A DNA stretch of 22,517 bases. Source: Balneolales bacterium. Its GTDB lineage: Bacteria; Bacteroidota; Rhodothermia; Balneolales; Natronogracilivirgulaceae. Each line of letters begins with the position of its first letter. The first letter of the stretch is position 1. The translations under genes were made by a program, and so were the position numbers. The DNA lies in contig SLQC01000139.1 in assembly GCA_007131625.1 (NCBI GenBank), forward strand, positions 1 through 22,517. The letters are read 5' to 3'. The notes under the pieces were generated by a model. That model was not told where the DNA came from, ran no database searches, and worked only from the letters and a program-made list of their open reading frames with translations. This document shows positions 7,865 through 15,856 of this stretch, one piece after another.

Positions 7865-8270
7865 AATGGTATTTGTCTTGTTTTATTTATCATGAAAAGG
7901 CTTCCGGCGGTCAGGCCTTCGCCATTGATGACAGATCGCGTCACCATCTCACTGTATAAGTAACAGTTTGGAATATAAAACACGTTCGGATTTAAAGTCG
8001 TATACCCGACTGCTTTGTTTCAATATAGGAAAGGTACGAAAAAGTGCGATCGAAAAGTATGTGACAATGAAGTGAATTTAAATCGTACTTACTGGCTCAT
8101 TGCAGTAGCCGGTTGGGCTGACGTCCGGGCGCATCACTGTAACTTTCTGATTTTATTTGCTAAAATCAGTTGTGAATATTGGATTGATAAGGATTAAGTC
8201 CGGATTCATCCCGGACCGGAAAAAAGCGTATATTTGATGTTCTCGCATCACAAGTCATTAAAAAGTTGTT
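7865..8270. other. Divergent intergenic region between recJ and rRNA methyltransferase gene
   Basis: No convincing gene is seen in these 406 bp. The 60-codon open frame at 8015-8197 has no family resemblance or ribosome binding site. The visible structure is a GTCCGG/CCGGAC inverted repeat at 8198-8216 and an exact TAnnTTTG -7 element at 8229-8236, both serving the rightward gene if functional. Confidence 0.6.
8198..8236 (+). promoter_or_regulatory. Candidate promoter with overlapping inverted repeat
   Basis: TATATTTG at 8229-8236 matches the Bacteroidota -7 consensus TAnnTTTG and would give a leader of about 28 nt before the ATG at 8271. No clear TTG -33 element is present at the usual spacing. 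Instead a perfect inverted repeat GTCCGG (8198-8203)/CCGGAC (8211-8216) occupies the -33 region, where a regulator could bind. Confidence 0.35.
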
Positions 8271-9425
8271 ATGTCACTTATCGCATCCGCCCAAATACCC
8301 TTGTTTGTTAAAACACTGATGGGACTGGAAGAAGTTCTGGCGGATGAGTTAAAGTCGCTCGGTGCGAAGGATCTTCATATCGGAAAGCGGGGGGTGTCTT
8401 GTGTCGGTAGTGAAGAGACTCTTTACACTATCCTTATTCATTCTCGCATCGCCATACGCGTGTTAGTGCGGCTGGATCACAGCCGCATTCAGAACGAAAG
8501 CGAGTTGTATGACTGGGTGAAGTTGCTGAATTGGCCTGAGCACCTCTCCCTGAAGCACACCCTGGCCGTAGATGTCGTTACTTTCCATCCGGAAATGACC
8601 CATACCGTTTTCCTGGCGCAGAAGACAAAAGATGCGATTGTCGACCGGTTCCGGGAGCAGTATGACATGCGTCCCAGTGTGAATCCTAAGGACCCGGATG
8701 TCCGGATCAACCTGCATATATCAAATGACGGTGAAGCACATATCGCCCTGGATGCTTCCGGACGTTCGATGAACCAGCGGGGATACCGACAGAAAACGGG
8801 CAAGGCGGCAATCAACGAGGTCCTGGCAGCCGGTCTTATCGCAATGAGTCTTTGGGACCCCGAGACGCCGTTTGTGGATCCGATGTGCGGTTCCGGGACG
8901 CTGCTTATTGAAGCGGCGATGATGGCGAAAAAGCGGGCGCCCGCGTTGTTGAACGACAATTTCGGCATCAAACGGTGGCTGCAGTTCCGCGAGTCGCTAT
9001 GGCATCGCCTGATCCGTGACGCCAAAAGGGAAGAGCGGCGGGATGTTGACTGGATTTACGGCAGCGACGAGGATCCCCGCATGATCAAGGTGTGCGAACA
9101 GAATATCAAGTCCGCACGCCTGACCCGCAACATCCAACTGTCACAAAAACCGTTTCAGAAAATCTGGATTCCGAAAGGCAGCGGAGTCATCATCTCCAAC
9201 CCGCCTTACGGCACACACATCGGAGAAAAAAAGCAGTTGAAAGCCATGTATGAAAAGCTTGGCTCTGTTCTTCGCTACAAGGCAAAAGGCTATAAAGCAT
9301 ATTTCATCACTCCAGACCGGGATTTCAAAAAGGTGATGCCCATGATACACGGTAAAATATTTAACGTCATGAACGGTTCGATTCCCTGCGAGTATATATC
9401 CTATTCGATCGGGCCCAAAAAATAA
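8271..9425 (+). CDS. THUMP-domain class I SAM-dependent rRNA methyltransferase (RlmL/YpsC type)
   Basis: Cytoplasmic enzyme expected to methylate guanine N2 in 23S rRNA, by analogy with the N-terminal half of E. coli RlmL and with B. subtilis YpsC. The 384-aa length fits the single-domain form without the RlmK fusion. A ferredoxin-like and THUMP segment spans about residues 8-165, and SGRSMNQRGYR is the typical family linker. The methyltransferase domain has DPMCGSGT (203-210) for SAM binding and the N310-P-P-Y-G catalytic motif of amino-group methyltransferases. It stands alone between recJ (divergent) and the leucine dehydrogenase gene 81 bp downstream. The exact methylated position is inferred from homology only. 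Confidence 0.93.
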   Translation: MSLIASAQIPLFVKTLMGLEEVLADELKSLGAKDLHIGKRGVSCVGSEETLYTILIHSRIAIRVLVRLDHSRIQNESELYDWVKLLNWPEHLSLKHTLAVDVVTFHPEMTHTVFLAQKTKDAIVDRFREQYDMRPSVNPKDPDVRINLHISNDGEAHIALDASGRSMNQRGYRQKTGKAAINEVLAAGLIAMSLWDPETPFVDPMCGSGTLLIEAAMMAKKRAPALLNDNFGIKRWLQFRESLWHRLIRDAKREERRDVDWIYGSDEDPRMIKVCEQNIKSARLTRNIQLSQKPFQKIWIPKGSGVIISNPPYGTHIGEKKQLKAMYEKLGSVLRYKAKGYKAYFITPDRDFKKVMPMIHGKIFNVMNGSIPCEYISYSIGPKK

Positions 9426-9506
9426 GCTTATTGTACAACTGGAAGCGCTTTTTTAACTTGTAATAAACTGCTCCGAAAAAAACATCATTTCAAATCATTT
9501 TGCATT

Positions 9507-10661
9507 ATGTCTTCAACGCTGTCTGAAAACGTGCAACGTACCGGCTTTTCCATTTTTGATCACATGGAGGATAAGGAACACGAACAGATCGTCGTTTGTT
9601 CGGACCCGACTTCGGGACTGAAAGCATTAATCGCCATTCACAACACCATTCTCGGTCCTGCTCTGGGTGGTGTAAGGATGTGGCCATATGACTCTGAAGA
9701 AGCGGCATTACGGGATGTACTCCGACTTTCACGGGGTATGACCTACAAGGCGTCAGTGGCCGGTCTCAATCTCGGGGGTGGCAAAGCGGTCATCATAGGG
9801 AATCCTAAAAAAGACAAAAGCGAAGCTCTGTTTAGGGCGTTCGGTCGCTATGTGGAAGGGCTGGCAGGACGTTATATCACGGCTGAGGATGTCGGCATGC
9901 AGGTTCGGGACATGGAATGGATTCGAATGGAGACGAAATACGTGACCGGAATTTCGACTGCTCTCGGTGGAAGTGGCAGCCCATCATCCGTCACGGCCTT
10001 TGGAGTATACATGGGTATGAAAGCTGCCGCCAAAAAGGCTTTCGGATCCGATGATCTCGGAAACAGAAAAATCGCCCTGCAGGGTGCCGGCAATGTAAGT
10101 TCGCATCTGGCCCGGTATATGCACAAGGAAGGAGCAACCCTCTATGTAACCGACATCGATTCGGAGAAAGTGGACCGGATGGTACGTGAAACCGGGGCTG
10201 TTGCTATAGATATTGATGATATTTACGATTTGGATGTCGATATTTTTAGTCCATGTGCTCTCGGCGGAATTCTCAATGAAGTGACTATCCCGCGATTGAA
10301 ATGTGCTGTTATTGCAGGGGCAGCAAACAACCAGATCGACGACGAAATGATTCACGGCGCCTTATTAATGGAACGGGGAATTCTATATGCACCAGATTAT
10401 GTTATTAATGCCGGTGGGCTAATAAACGTATCTAATGAACTGGAAGGATATAACCGCGATTACGCTCTTGAACAGGCCGCAAGGATATACGACACGATGA
10501 TGCGTATTTTCGATTATGCTTCCACTCACAATGTGCCGACCTATACGGCTTCCAACCGGCTGGCAGAGAAGCGTCTTGAACAAATCGGCCGGGTGAAGTC
10601 GATCTACGCATCCCAAAGCCGATTTTCAGGACGGCTTGGCGAAACCACGGGACGCCGTTAA
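9507..10661 (+). CDS. Leucine dehydrogenase (Glu/Leu/Phe/Val dehydrogenase family)
   Basis: NAD-dependent oxidative deamination of leucine, and usually valine and isoleucine, to the 2-oxo acids, feeding branched-chain catabolism or branched fatty acid precursors. The 384-aa protein has the substrate domain with GPALGG (50-55), K81 and the catalytic GGGK93 in GLNLGGGKAVI. The 12-residue Lys-Lys spacing is that of leucine dehydrogenase. TAEDVG (125-130) follows, and a Rossmann domain carries GAGNVSS (193-199). The PDYVINAGGLINV segment is also typical. The gene is followed 7 bp later by hslO, so cotranscription is likely although the functions differ. Phenylalanine or valine specificity cannot be excluded from the sequence alone. 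Confidence 0.94.
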   Translation: MSSTLSENVQRTGFSIFDHMEDKEHEQIVVCSDPTSGLKALIAIHNTILGPALGGVRMWPYDSEEAALRDVLRLSRGMTYKASVAGLNLGGGKAVIIGNPKKDKSEALFRAFGRYVEGLAGRYITAEDVGMQVRDMEWIRMETKYVTGISTALGGSGSPSSVTAFGVYMGMKAAAKKAFGSDDLGNRKIALQGAGNVSSHLARYMHKEGATLYVTDIDSEKVDRMVRETGAVAIDIDDIYDLDVDIFSPCALGGILNEVTIPRLKCAVIAGAANNQIDDEMIHGALLMERGILYAPDYVINAGGLINVSNELEGYNRDYALEQAARIYDTMMRIFDYASTHNVPTYTASNRLAEKRLEQIGRVKSIYASQSRFSGRLGETTGRR

Positions 10662-10668
10662 TTTTTGT

Positions 10669-11565
10669 ATGGATAAGGAACAATTTTTACAGCGAGACCG
10701 CCTGTTGCGCGCAATGACAGTGGACGGAGCTTACCGGATCTCGGTTGTGAAAACAACCGGACTGGTACGCACTTGCAGGGAGAAGCACAATTTGTCGCTG
10801 CTTTCTACAGTTCTGTTAGGCCGGGCGCTTACCGGTACGACACTGCTGGCTGCAAATCTAAAGGGCGAAGAGCGGATTCAGCTCAAAATGGAGGGCAACG
10901 GTCCGGCAGGTGCACTGACAGCCGAAGCATCGAGCCACGGAGAAGTGCGTGGGTACATCATAAATCCGCATGCGGAAATCGACCTTGATCAGGAAGAGAA
11001 GCTCGGTGACGGACTGGGAGTTGGTGTGCTGAGTGTCTCCAAAATTCTATACAACAAAGCACGACCGGTGACCGGAACTGTTGAATTAAAACGGGGTAAC
11101 ATCAACGAAGATCTGGCGCACTATCTGCTGCAATCAGAGCAGGTTCCATCAGCTGTGTCTCTGGACGTAGCCCTGGATGCTCACGGAGAAGTGTCGGATG
11201 CGGGTGGTGTACTTGTTCAGGCTATGCCGGGCGCTACAAAAGAGCGTACACTTCAACTTGAAGAAAACATCCGGACCATGCCGCAGATCGGGGAACAGCT
11301 GGCAACCGGCTACCTCGGCGATGTTCTGAAGCGGGTTGCGAACGGTCTGGCGGTTAAGGAGCTGGCACGCTATCCGGTGGATTTTTTCTGCAGATGTTCC
11401 AAAAAACAATTTGAAAAATCACTGGGCCTGGTCAACCCTGACGAACTCCTCGTCATGAATGGTGACGTTGAAGAGCTTGTCTGTCACTACTGCAACAATA
11501 CATATAAATTCACCCGCGATGAGATCGAAGCTATCGCCCGGAAAAGGAGGGTTCGGTTGAATTGA
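10669..11565 (+). CDS. hslO: Redox-regulated chaperone Hsp33
   Basis: Cytoplasmic holdase that is activated by oxidation and protects unfolding proteins during oxidative heat stress. The start at 10669 (MDKEQFLQRDRLLRAM) matches the family; an in-frame TTG at 10636 lies inside the leucine dehydrogenase gene and is less likely. The protein is 298 aa. The zinc redox switch is complete, with C241-R-C243 and C272-H-Y-C275. It starts 7 bp after the leucine dehydrogenase stop. Its last 35 bp overlap the 3' end of the convergent M20 gene. Confidence 0.97.
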   Translation: MDKEQFLQRDRLLRAMTVDGAYRISVVKTTGLVRTCREKHNLSLLSTVLLGRALTGTTLLAANLKGEERIQLKMEGNGPAGALTAEASSHGEVRGYIINPHAEIDLDQEEKLGDGLGVGVLSVSKILYNKARPVTGTVELKRGNINEDLAHYLLQSEQVPSAVSLDVALDAHGEVSDAGGVLVQAMPGATKERTLQLEENIRTMPQIGEQLATGYLGDVLKRVANGLAVKELARYPVDFFCRCSKKQFEKSLGLVNPDELLVMNGDVEELVCHYCNNTYKFTRDEIEAIARKRRVRLN

Positions 11566-12772
11566 GTTTCGGCTGTGCGTGCAGGATTTTCTCCTGCAGA
11601 TGACGGATCAGCGTGTAGGACAAGAGTGATGAAGCCGGCGCAATTGCGGTTTCATCTACGTCAAAAAGTGTGTGATGAAGCGGATAGGAGGTCTCCGGTG
11701 CATGGGCGGTTCCAATACGCATGAATAATCCGGGAAGTTTTTTCGTATAATAGGCGAAATCCTCCGCGCCAATGCTCTGTTCACGTTCGAGAAAATATTC
11801 ATCCCCCAACCGGCTGTTTATAATCCCCCTTATGAATCGGTACAATTGATAGTTGTTTATCACCGACGGAGCACCTCCTCCGAAATGGACTTTTGTTTCT
11901 ACGCCATTCATTTTTCCAATGCTTTCGGCGATGTCTACCATGTACTCTCGCAACCGTTGCCGCAGATGCTCATTCATGGTGCGAATTGTGCCGCCGAATG
12001 AGACATGATGGGGAATAACATTCATGGCATCTCCACCATGAATTGTGCAGATAGATAAGACGCCCGGTTTGCGTACGTCGGTGATGCGTCCTATCATCTG
12101 GTAAAAGTGCTGAATGATCTGATGTGCGATCCAGATGGTGTCTTTCCCCTCATAAGGCCGGGCCGAATGGGCAGTTGAAGCTGCTTCAACTGTAACCTCA
12201 AAAGTATCGAATGAGCCGGTTTCGGGTCCCGGCCGGGCACTGTAAGTACCGCTGGGCATGCTCGGATCGCAATGAACACCGTATACAGCTTCGATATCAT
12301 TCAGCACTCCTTCCGCAAGAATACGGGGTGCCCCGCTTGGCGTCACCTCTTCGGCAGGCTGCCAGAAAATGCGAACCTTGCCGTTCAGATGTTTTCGATG
12401 TTGATGAAGCAGCATTGCGACTCCACATGCGATGGTGCTATGGACATCGTGCCCGCAGAGATGGCCGAAACCCGATCGTTGTGAGGCGTAAGGCTTTTTC
12501 TTGCGATCCTGAATGGGAAGCCCATCCATATCGGCCCGGTAAGCGATAGCCGGCCCGTCCTGACTCCCCTTGATATCCAGATAAAATCCGGTTCCAGCAA
12601 TTGTCTCTGGTGTAGGAAGTCCACTTTCGACAAGATAACTTCGCAGGGTTTTAGAGGTCTGAAATTCAGACCATCCCGTTTCGGGATGCTGATGCAGTGT
12701 CCGCCGCAGTACTACGAGATCTTTTTCAAGAGCACGGGAAGCAGATCGTAACACTTTGAACAATTCATCCAT
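11531..12772 (-). CDS. M20D-family amidohydrolase (aminoacylase / hippurate-hydrolase-like)
   Basis: Cytoplasmic di-metal hydrolase that cleaves N-acylated amino acids or similar amides. With ATG at 12772 the protein is 413 aa. Motifs in order are LHQHPETGW, RADMDGLP (79-86), C106-G-H108-D-V-H, QPAEE (138-142), VHCDP with H167, and late GAEDFAYY and YPLHHTLF. These are the metal ligands and catalytic Glu of the M20D group. A GTG at 12787 would add five residues but lies within a degenerate copy of the upstream gene's 3' end, so I prefer 12772. No signal peptide is present. It is last in the minus-strand run, 73 bp after the Fe-S carrier gene. The natural substrate is not deducible. Confidence 0.92.
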   Translation of the reverse strand: MDELFKVLRSASRALEKDLVVLRRTLHQHPETGWSEFQTSKTLRSYLVESGLPTPETIAGTGFYLDIKGSQDGPAIAYRADMDGLPIQDRKKKPYASQRSGFGHLCGHDVHSTIACGVAMLLHQHRKHLNGKVRIFWQPAEEVTPSGAPRILAEGVLNDIEAVYGVHCDPSMPSGTYSARPGPETGSFDTFEVTVEAASTAHSARPYEGKDTIWIAHQIIQHFYQMIGRITDVRKPGVLSICTIHGGDAMNVIPHHVSFGGTIRTMNEHLRQRLREYMVDIAESIGKMNGVETKVHFGGGAPSVINNYQLYRFIRGIINSRLGDEYFLEREQSIGAEDFAYYTKKLPGLFMRIGTAHAPETSYPLHHTLFDVDETAIAPASSLLSYTLIRHLQEKILHAQPKLNSTEPSFSGR

Positions 12773-12784
12773 AAATGAGTCTGA

Positions 12785-12809
12785 CACTGAAAGAAGCTAT
12801 GCAACCGCA
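12785..12809 (-). repeat. Degenerate partial copy of the iscA-like gene 3' end
   Basis: Bases 12785-12809 match 12851-12875 at 20 of 25 positions, including 10- and 9-base perfect blocks, at an offset of 66 bp. The source segment encodes the C-terminal CGCGTSFS of the Fe-S carrier. The copy, in the same frame on the minus strand, encodes CGCIASFS beyond the stop codon. It looks like an old partial duplication. Confidence 0.7.
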
Positions 12810-12845
12810 AGGCTTCAGTTTGATAAAAGGTAAATGATGGAGATG

Positions 12846-13214
12846 TCAGGCACTGAAAGAGGTCCCGCAACCGCAGGTACTGGTGGCATTCGGATTGTTG
12901 AAGACAAATCCTCTTGCATCAAGTCCGTCATGGAAATCGATCGAAATACCGCTCAGATAGAGGATATGCCGTTTGTCGACGATGACCTCGATGTCTTCGG
13001 TTTCAAAAAGTTCGTCGTTGTCGGTCCGCTCGTCAAAACCGAGAGAATAACTCAATCCGGAACAGCCGCCCCCCTTTACAGCCACCCTTAAATAATGATG
13101 CGAAGGGATCGGCTCCCCGTCAATGATTTTTCTGACCTGCCGGGCAGCCCGATCGGTCAATGCTATCGGATTTTTGGTTTCTTCAGTGAGGTTTACGCTT
13201 TGTACAAGATCCAT
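12846..13214 (-). CDS. Iron-sulfur cluster carrier of the HesB/IscA/ErpA family
   Basis: A-type carrier that holds and transfers Fe-S clusters to apo-enzymes in the cytoplasm. The 122-aa protein has the family fold with GGGC51SGLSY and the C-terminal C114-G-C116-G, giving the three conserved cysteines. The start at 13214 adds about 17 residues before the conserved IALTDRAARQVRKI, slightly longer than typical. IscA, SufA and ErpA cannot be separated by sequence alone here. It lies in the same strand run as lipA, whose product needs two 4Fe-4S clusters, so supplying LipA is a plausible role. A 145-bp AT-rich gap upstream may contain its own promoter. Confidence 0.94.
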   Translation of the reverse strand: MDLVQSVNLTEETKNPIALTDRAARQVRKIIDGEPIPSHHYLRVAVKGGGCSGLSYSLGFDERTDNDELFETEDIEVIVDKRHILYLSGISIDFHDGLDARGFVFNNPNATSTCGCGTSFSA

Positions 13215-13359
13215 AATTGCAATACAACTATCATTTTTTTTGCCGTCACGTCTATTCGTTGTACGGTATGTTATTATTTATACAGATTCTAAATATACAA
13301 ATTAATTATAGCAATGAGAAGTTCCCATCAGGACGGATAAATTGGTAGCGGGACGACAG
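13215..13359. other. AT-rich leader of the Fe-S carrier gene
   Basis: This 145-bp gap holds no gene. On the minus strand it contains TATATTTA, one mismatch from the -7 consensus, but no -33 element at the right distance. It breaks the otherwise tight gene run and is a likely place for a separate promoter. Confidence 0.3.
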
Positions 13360-14022
13360 TTAAGACGAAAGAGTAAAAATATCCGACTGTTTTTCCCGGA
13401 ATAATTTGAGAATACCGAGGCTGGTCAGGTTAACGAGAATCCGGGTTGCCTTGTTCCTGTTGATATCCGCCAGACTGGAGTATTCCTCAGCTGTAATACC
13501 GGGATATTCATTCAGATACCGGAAAAGCTTCTGTTCATTGATTCCGTATTGAAAACTGACGCCGTCATCCGAAGTGCGAATTCGCAATAATTCGGCCCAT
13601 TCATCGCCGGTGCGGACACTCTCATCGGCGATGCGGACGTAGACGACGTCGCCCTGCCCGTTTCGGACGGTAACCGGTTTTACTTCGGCTTCATGGATAT
13701 AAACCAGCAGCACTTCTTTGTCGAAAAAAGGGACGATCTCCATGTGGTAAACAAGCGGAGGGTTACAAAGCAAGTGTGCAGCCTGGGCAAGGAAAAAATC
13801 CTGCTCATGGTAACTTTCTACACCTACAATCGTGTGGTCATCATCTACACCGACAAGCAGATGTCCACCGTGGGTATTTGCGAAAGCAGCGATTTCACGA
13901 GCAATTTTTTCAGGGGAGGAGATGGCTCTTTTAAATTCCAGCGAGAGACCTTCACCGGAGCGGATCAGATTTTTCAGATCCCGCAAGCTCATGGAGCTGT
14001 GAATAGGGGCTTCATGATTCAT
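13360..14022 (-). CDS. AlbA_2 (Schlafen-type) domain protein with C-terminal winged helix
   Basis: Putative nucleic-acid-binding or regulatory protein of 220 aa. The N-terminal half has the AlbA_2 signature: L28-E-F-K31, a helix REIAAFANT, then GGHLLVGVDDD (52-62). Residues about 150-218 resemble a winged helix-turn-helix (INEQKLFRYLNEYPGITAEEYSSLA followed by NKATRILVNLTSLGILKLF). Proteins of this type are often annotated as transcriptional regulators or ATP-binding proteins, but no ATPase module is present and the target is unknown. An alternative start is M11. It lies between gpsA, ending 59 bp upstream, and the Fe-S carrier gene. Confidence 0.85.
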   Translation of the reverse strand: MNHEAPIHSSMSLRDLKNLIRSGEGLSLEFKRAISSPEKIAREIAAFANTHGGHLLVGVDDDHTIVGVESYHEQDFFLAQAAHLLCNPPLVYHMEIVPFFDKEVLLVYIHEAEVKPVTVRNGQGDVVYVRIADESVRTGDEWAELLRIRTSDDGVSFQYGINEQKLFRYLNEYPGITAEEYSSLADINRNKATRILVNLTSLGILKLFREKQSDIFTLSS

Positions 14023-14081
14023 GACAAAATCGCGTATTCGTACTTATAAGAGAACAATAAAGTAATATAACGAAAGTATTA

Positions 14082-15089
14082 TTAAAAAATGACTTCCTCT
14101 TTCGGATCGCGGGTCATCAGATTGTGGACCGCTATTTCGGGCGACATATCTTCGAACAACACCTCATAGACTTTCTCCGTAATCGGCATGTTTACCTGCA
14201 GTTTTTGCGCCCATTTGTAGACCGATCGGGTTGTCTTGACACCTTCAGCAATCATATTCATTGATTCAATGATTTCCTTGAGTTTTTCCCCCTTTCCGAT
14301 CCGGTAGCCGACATTTCGGTTTCGACTGTGGCGGCTGGTACAGGTCACAATAAGATCACCGACGCCGGTGAGTCCGGCAAAAGTATCCTGCGAAGCACCC
14401 AGACTAATGCCGAGCCTCCTCATTTCCGTGAGCCCCCGTGTGATTAGTGCGGCTTTGGCGTTGTCACCGAGTTCAGCGCCGTCGGCAATACCGGCGGCTA
14501 TCGCCATGATGTTCTTGACAGCGCCCGAAACCTCCACACCTACGATATCCCGGTTCACATAGACACGAAATTTTGGTGTCATAAACAGTTTCTGGATGAA
14601 CAGAGCGGTTTGTTTGGAGTTGGAGGATGAGACTACCGTTGTGGGCATGTACCTGCTGACTTCCTCGGCGTGACTTGGTCCAGACAGAACACCAATATGA
14701 TCGTCGGGGATAACCTCCTGCAATACTTCCGAAAGCACCTGGCTCATTGTCAGAAAGGTGTCCATTTCGATACCCTTTGAGACCGTGACGATACGTTCGT
14801 GACCTCTCAGCAGAGGTATGGTTTGTCCGGCAATTTCCCGGATGGTGTGCGACGGTGTCGCAAAAACTACAAATTCAGTTTCTTCCAGCGCCTCTTCCAG
14901 GTCAGAATATGCTGTTACCGAATGCGGCAGTAGGACATCCGGCAGATAGACCCCGTTTTTGTGATAATTCCTGATGTTGTCGACAATTTCTTTTTCTCTT
15001 GCCCAGAGCCGAACATCATGGCCGTTTTCTGCCAAAATCATGGAGAGCGCTGTACCCCAGCTTCCGGCTCCGATTATACATATTTTCAC
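14082..15089 (-). CDS. gpsA: Glycerol-3-phosphate dehydrogenase [NAD(P)+]
   Basis: Reduces dihydroxyacetone phosphate to sn-glycerol-3-phosphate, the backbone of phospholipids, in the cytoplasm. The 335-aa protein opens with the dinucleotide-binding G7-A-G9-S-W-G12, followed by VSKG (K105), SGPSHAEE (136-143), GAVK192N and ALITRGL (R218), all signature positions of the family. Translation starts at GTG (15089), 5 bp after the plsY stop and preceded by GGGAG with an 8-nt spacer. This arrangement points to cotranslation with plsY, whose product uses the glycerol-3-phosphate. Confidence 0.97.
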   Translation of the reverse strand: MKICIIGAGSWGTALSMILAENGHDVRLWAREKEIVDNIRNYHKNGVYLPDVLLPHSVTAYSDLEEALEETEFVVFATPSHTIREIAGQTIPLLRGHERIVTVSKGIEMDTFLTMSQVLSEVLQEVIPDDHIGVLSGPSHAEEVSRYMPTTVVSSSNSKQTALFIQKLFMTPKFRVYVNRDIVGVEVSGAVKNIMAIAAGIADGAELGDNAKAALITRGLTEMRRLGISLGASQDTFAGLTGVGDLIVTCTSRHSRNRNVGYRIGKGEKLKEIIESMNMIAEGVKTTRSVYKWAQKLQVNMPITEKVYEVLFEDMSPEIAVHNLMTRDPKEEVIF

Positions 15090-15094
15090 GGTTG

Positions 15095-15775
15095 TTACTC
15101 CCGATTTAAGCGTCCTTTTGCCGGTTTAAACGACTGAATGCGATTTTCAGTACCTTCTAGCAACCGACGTATATTGGTATGATGTTTGATTATGATGGTA
15201 GCAGCCACTACCGCACTGATAACAATGAGGCTGCCGTCAATCGGCTGATCGAATCCGTAGCGAAGCATCAGCAGAAAAAGAGGGTAGGAGAAGCAGGAGA
15301 AAATGGAGCCCAGCGACACATAACGGCTGGTGAACAGAATGGTCAGAAAGACTATGATGGCCAGTGTGATGGAGATTGGCTCGATACCGTATAACATCCC
15401 GGCGGCGGTAATGACCCCCTTGCCCCCCTTGAAACGGGCATAGAGCGGATACATATGTCCACCTACAGCTGCCGCACCGGCAATCAGCCTCATAAAGACA
15501 TCGGTTTCCCACATGGCGATAGAAACCGGGACATCCCCTATGTGATAACCGATCTGGCTGATGTAATACGCTGCCGTAAATCCCTTGGCAAGATCAATTA
15601 GTGTAACCACCGTCCCCGCTTTCCAGCCAAGAATCCGGAAGGTGTTTGTGGCACCTGCGTTGCCACTGCCGTGATCACGTATATCCACCCTTTTGAATAT
15701 TTTCCCGACCCAGATCGAAGTGGGTATGGAACCTAACAAATAGCTCAATACAATGATGACAATGAAAGAAAACAT
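15095..15775 (-). CDS. plsY: Acyl-phosphate:glycerol-3-phosphate acyltransferase PlsY
   Basis: Inner-membrane enzyme transferring an acyl group from acyl phosphate to glycerol-3-phosphate, the first acylation of phospholipid synthesis. The 226-aa multi-pass protein has the loop motifs GSIPTSIWVGK (15-25), SGNAGATN (37-44) and GHMYPLYARFKGGKG (106-120), with GGKG at 117-120. Several hydrophobic helices cover most of the length. It is directly upstream of gpsA. The matching PlsX is not in the window. Confidence 0.97.
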   Translation of the reverse strand: MFSFIVIIVLSYLLGSIPTSIWVGKIFKRVDIRDHGSGNAGATNTFRILGWKAGTVVTLIDLAKGFTAAYYISQIGYHIGDVPVSIAMWETDVFMRLIAGAAAVGGHMYPLYARFKGGKGVITAAGMLYGIEPISITLAIIVFLTILFTSRYVSLGSIFSCFSYPLFLLMLRYGFDQPIDGSLIVISAVVAATIIIKHHTNIRRLLEGTENRIQSFKPAKGRLNRE

Positions 15776-15856
15776 ACAAACTTCCTGAAAAATAGAATCC
15801 GGTTATGGATTCTGTAATTTGGATAATACCGTTAAAATATCACTTTTTTTATCAAC

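Noticed and set aside
8015..8197. 60-codon open frame in the recJ/methyltransferase spacer
   Set aside because: There is no ribosome binding site or family resemblance, and its composition looks random; a candidate operator follows immediately.
8489..9025. 178-codon open frame antisense to the rRNA methyltransferase gene
   Set aside because: It lies entirely within a well-supported gene on the other strand, its translation resembles no family and is rich in Ser/Arg as expected for a shadow frame.
9441..9454. AAGCGCTT followed by T-run considered as a terminator after the methyltransferase gene
   Set aside because: The palindrome has no room for a loop, so it cannot form a stable hairpin.
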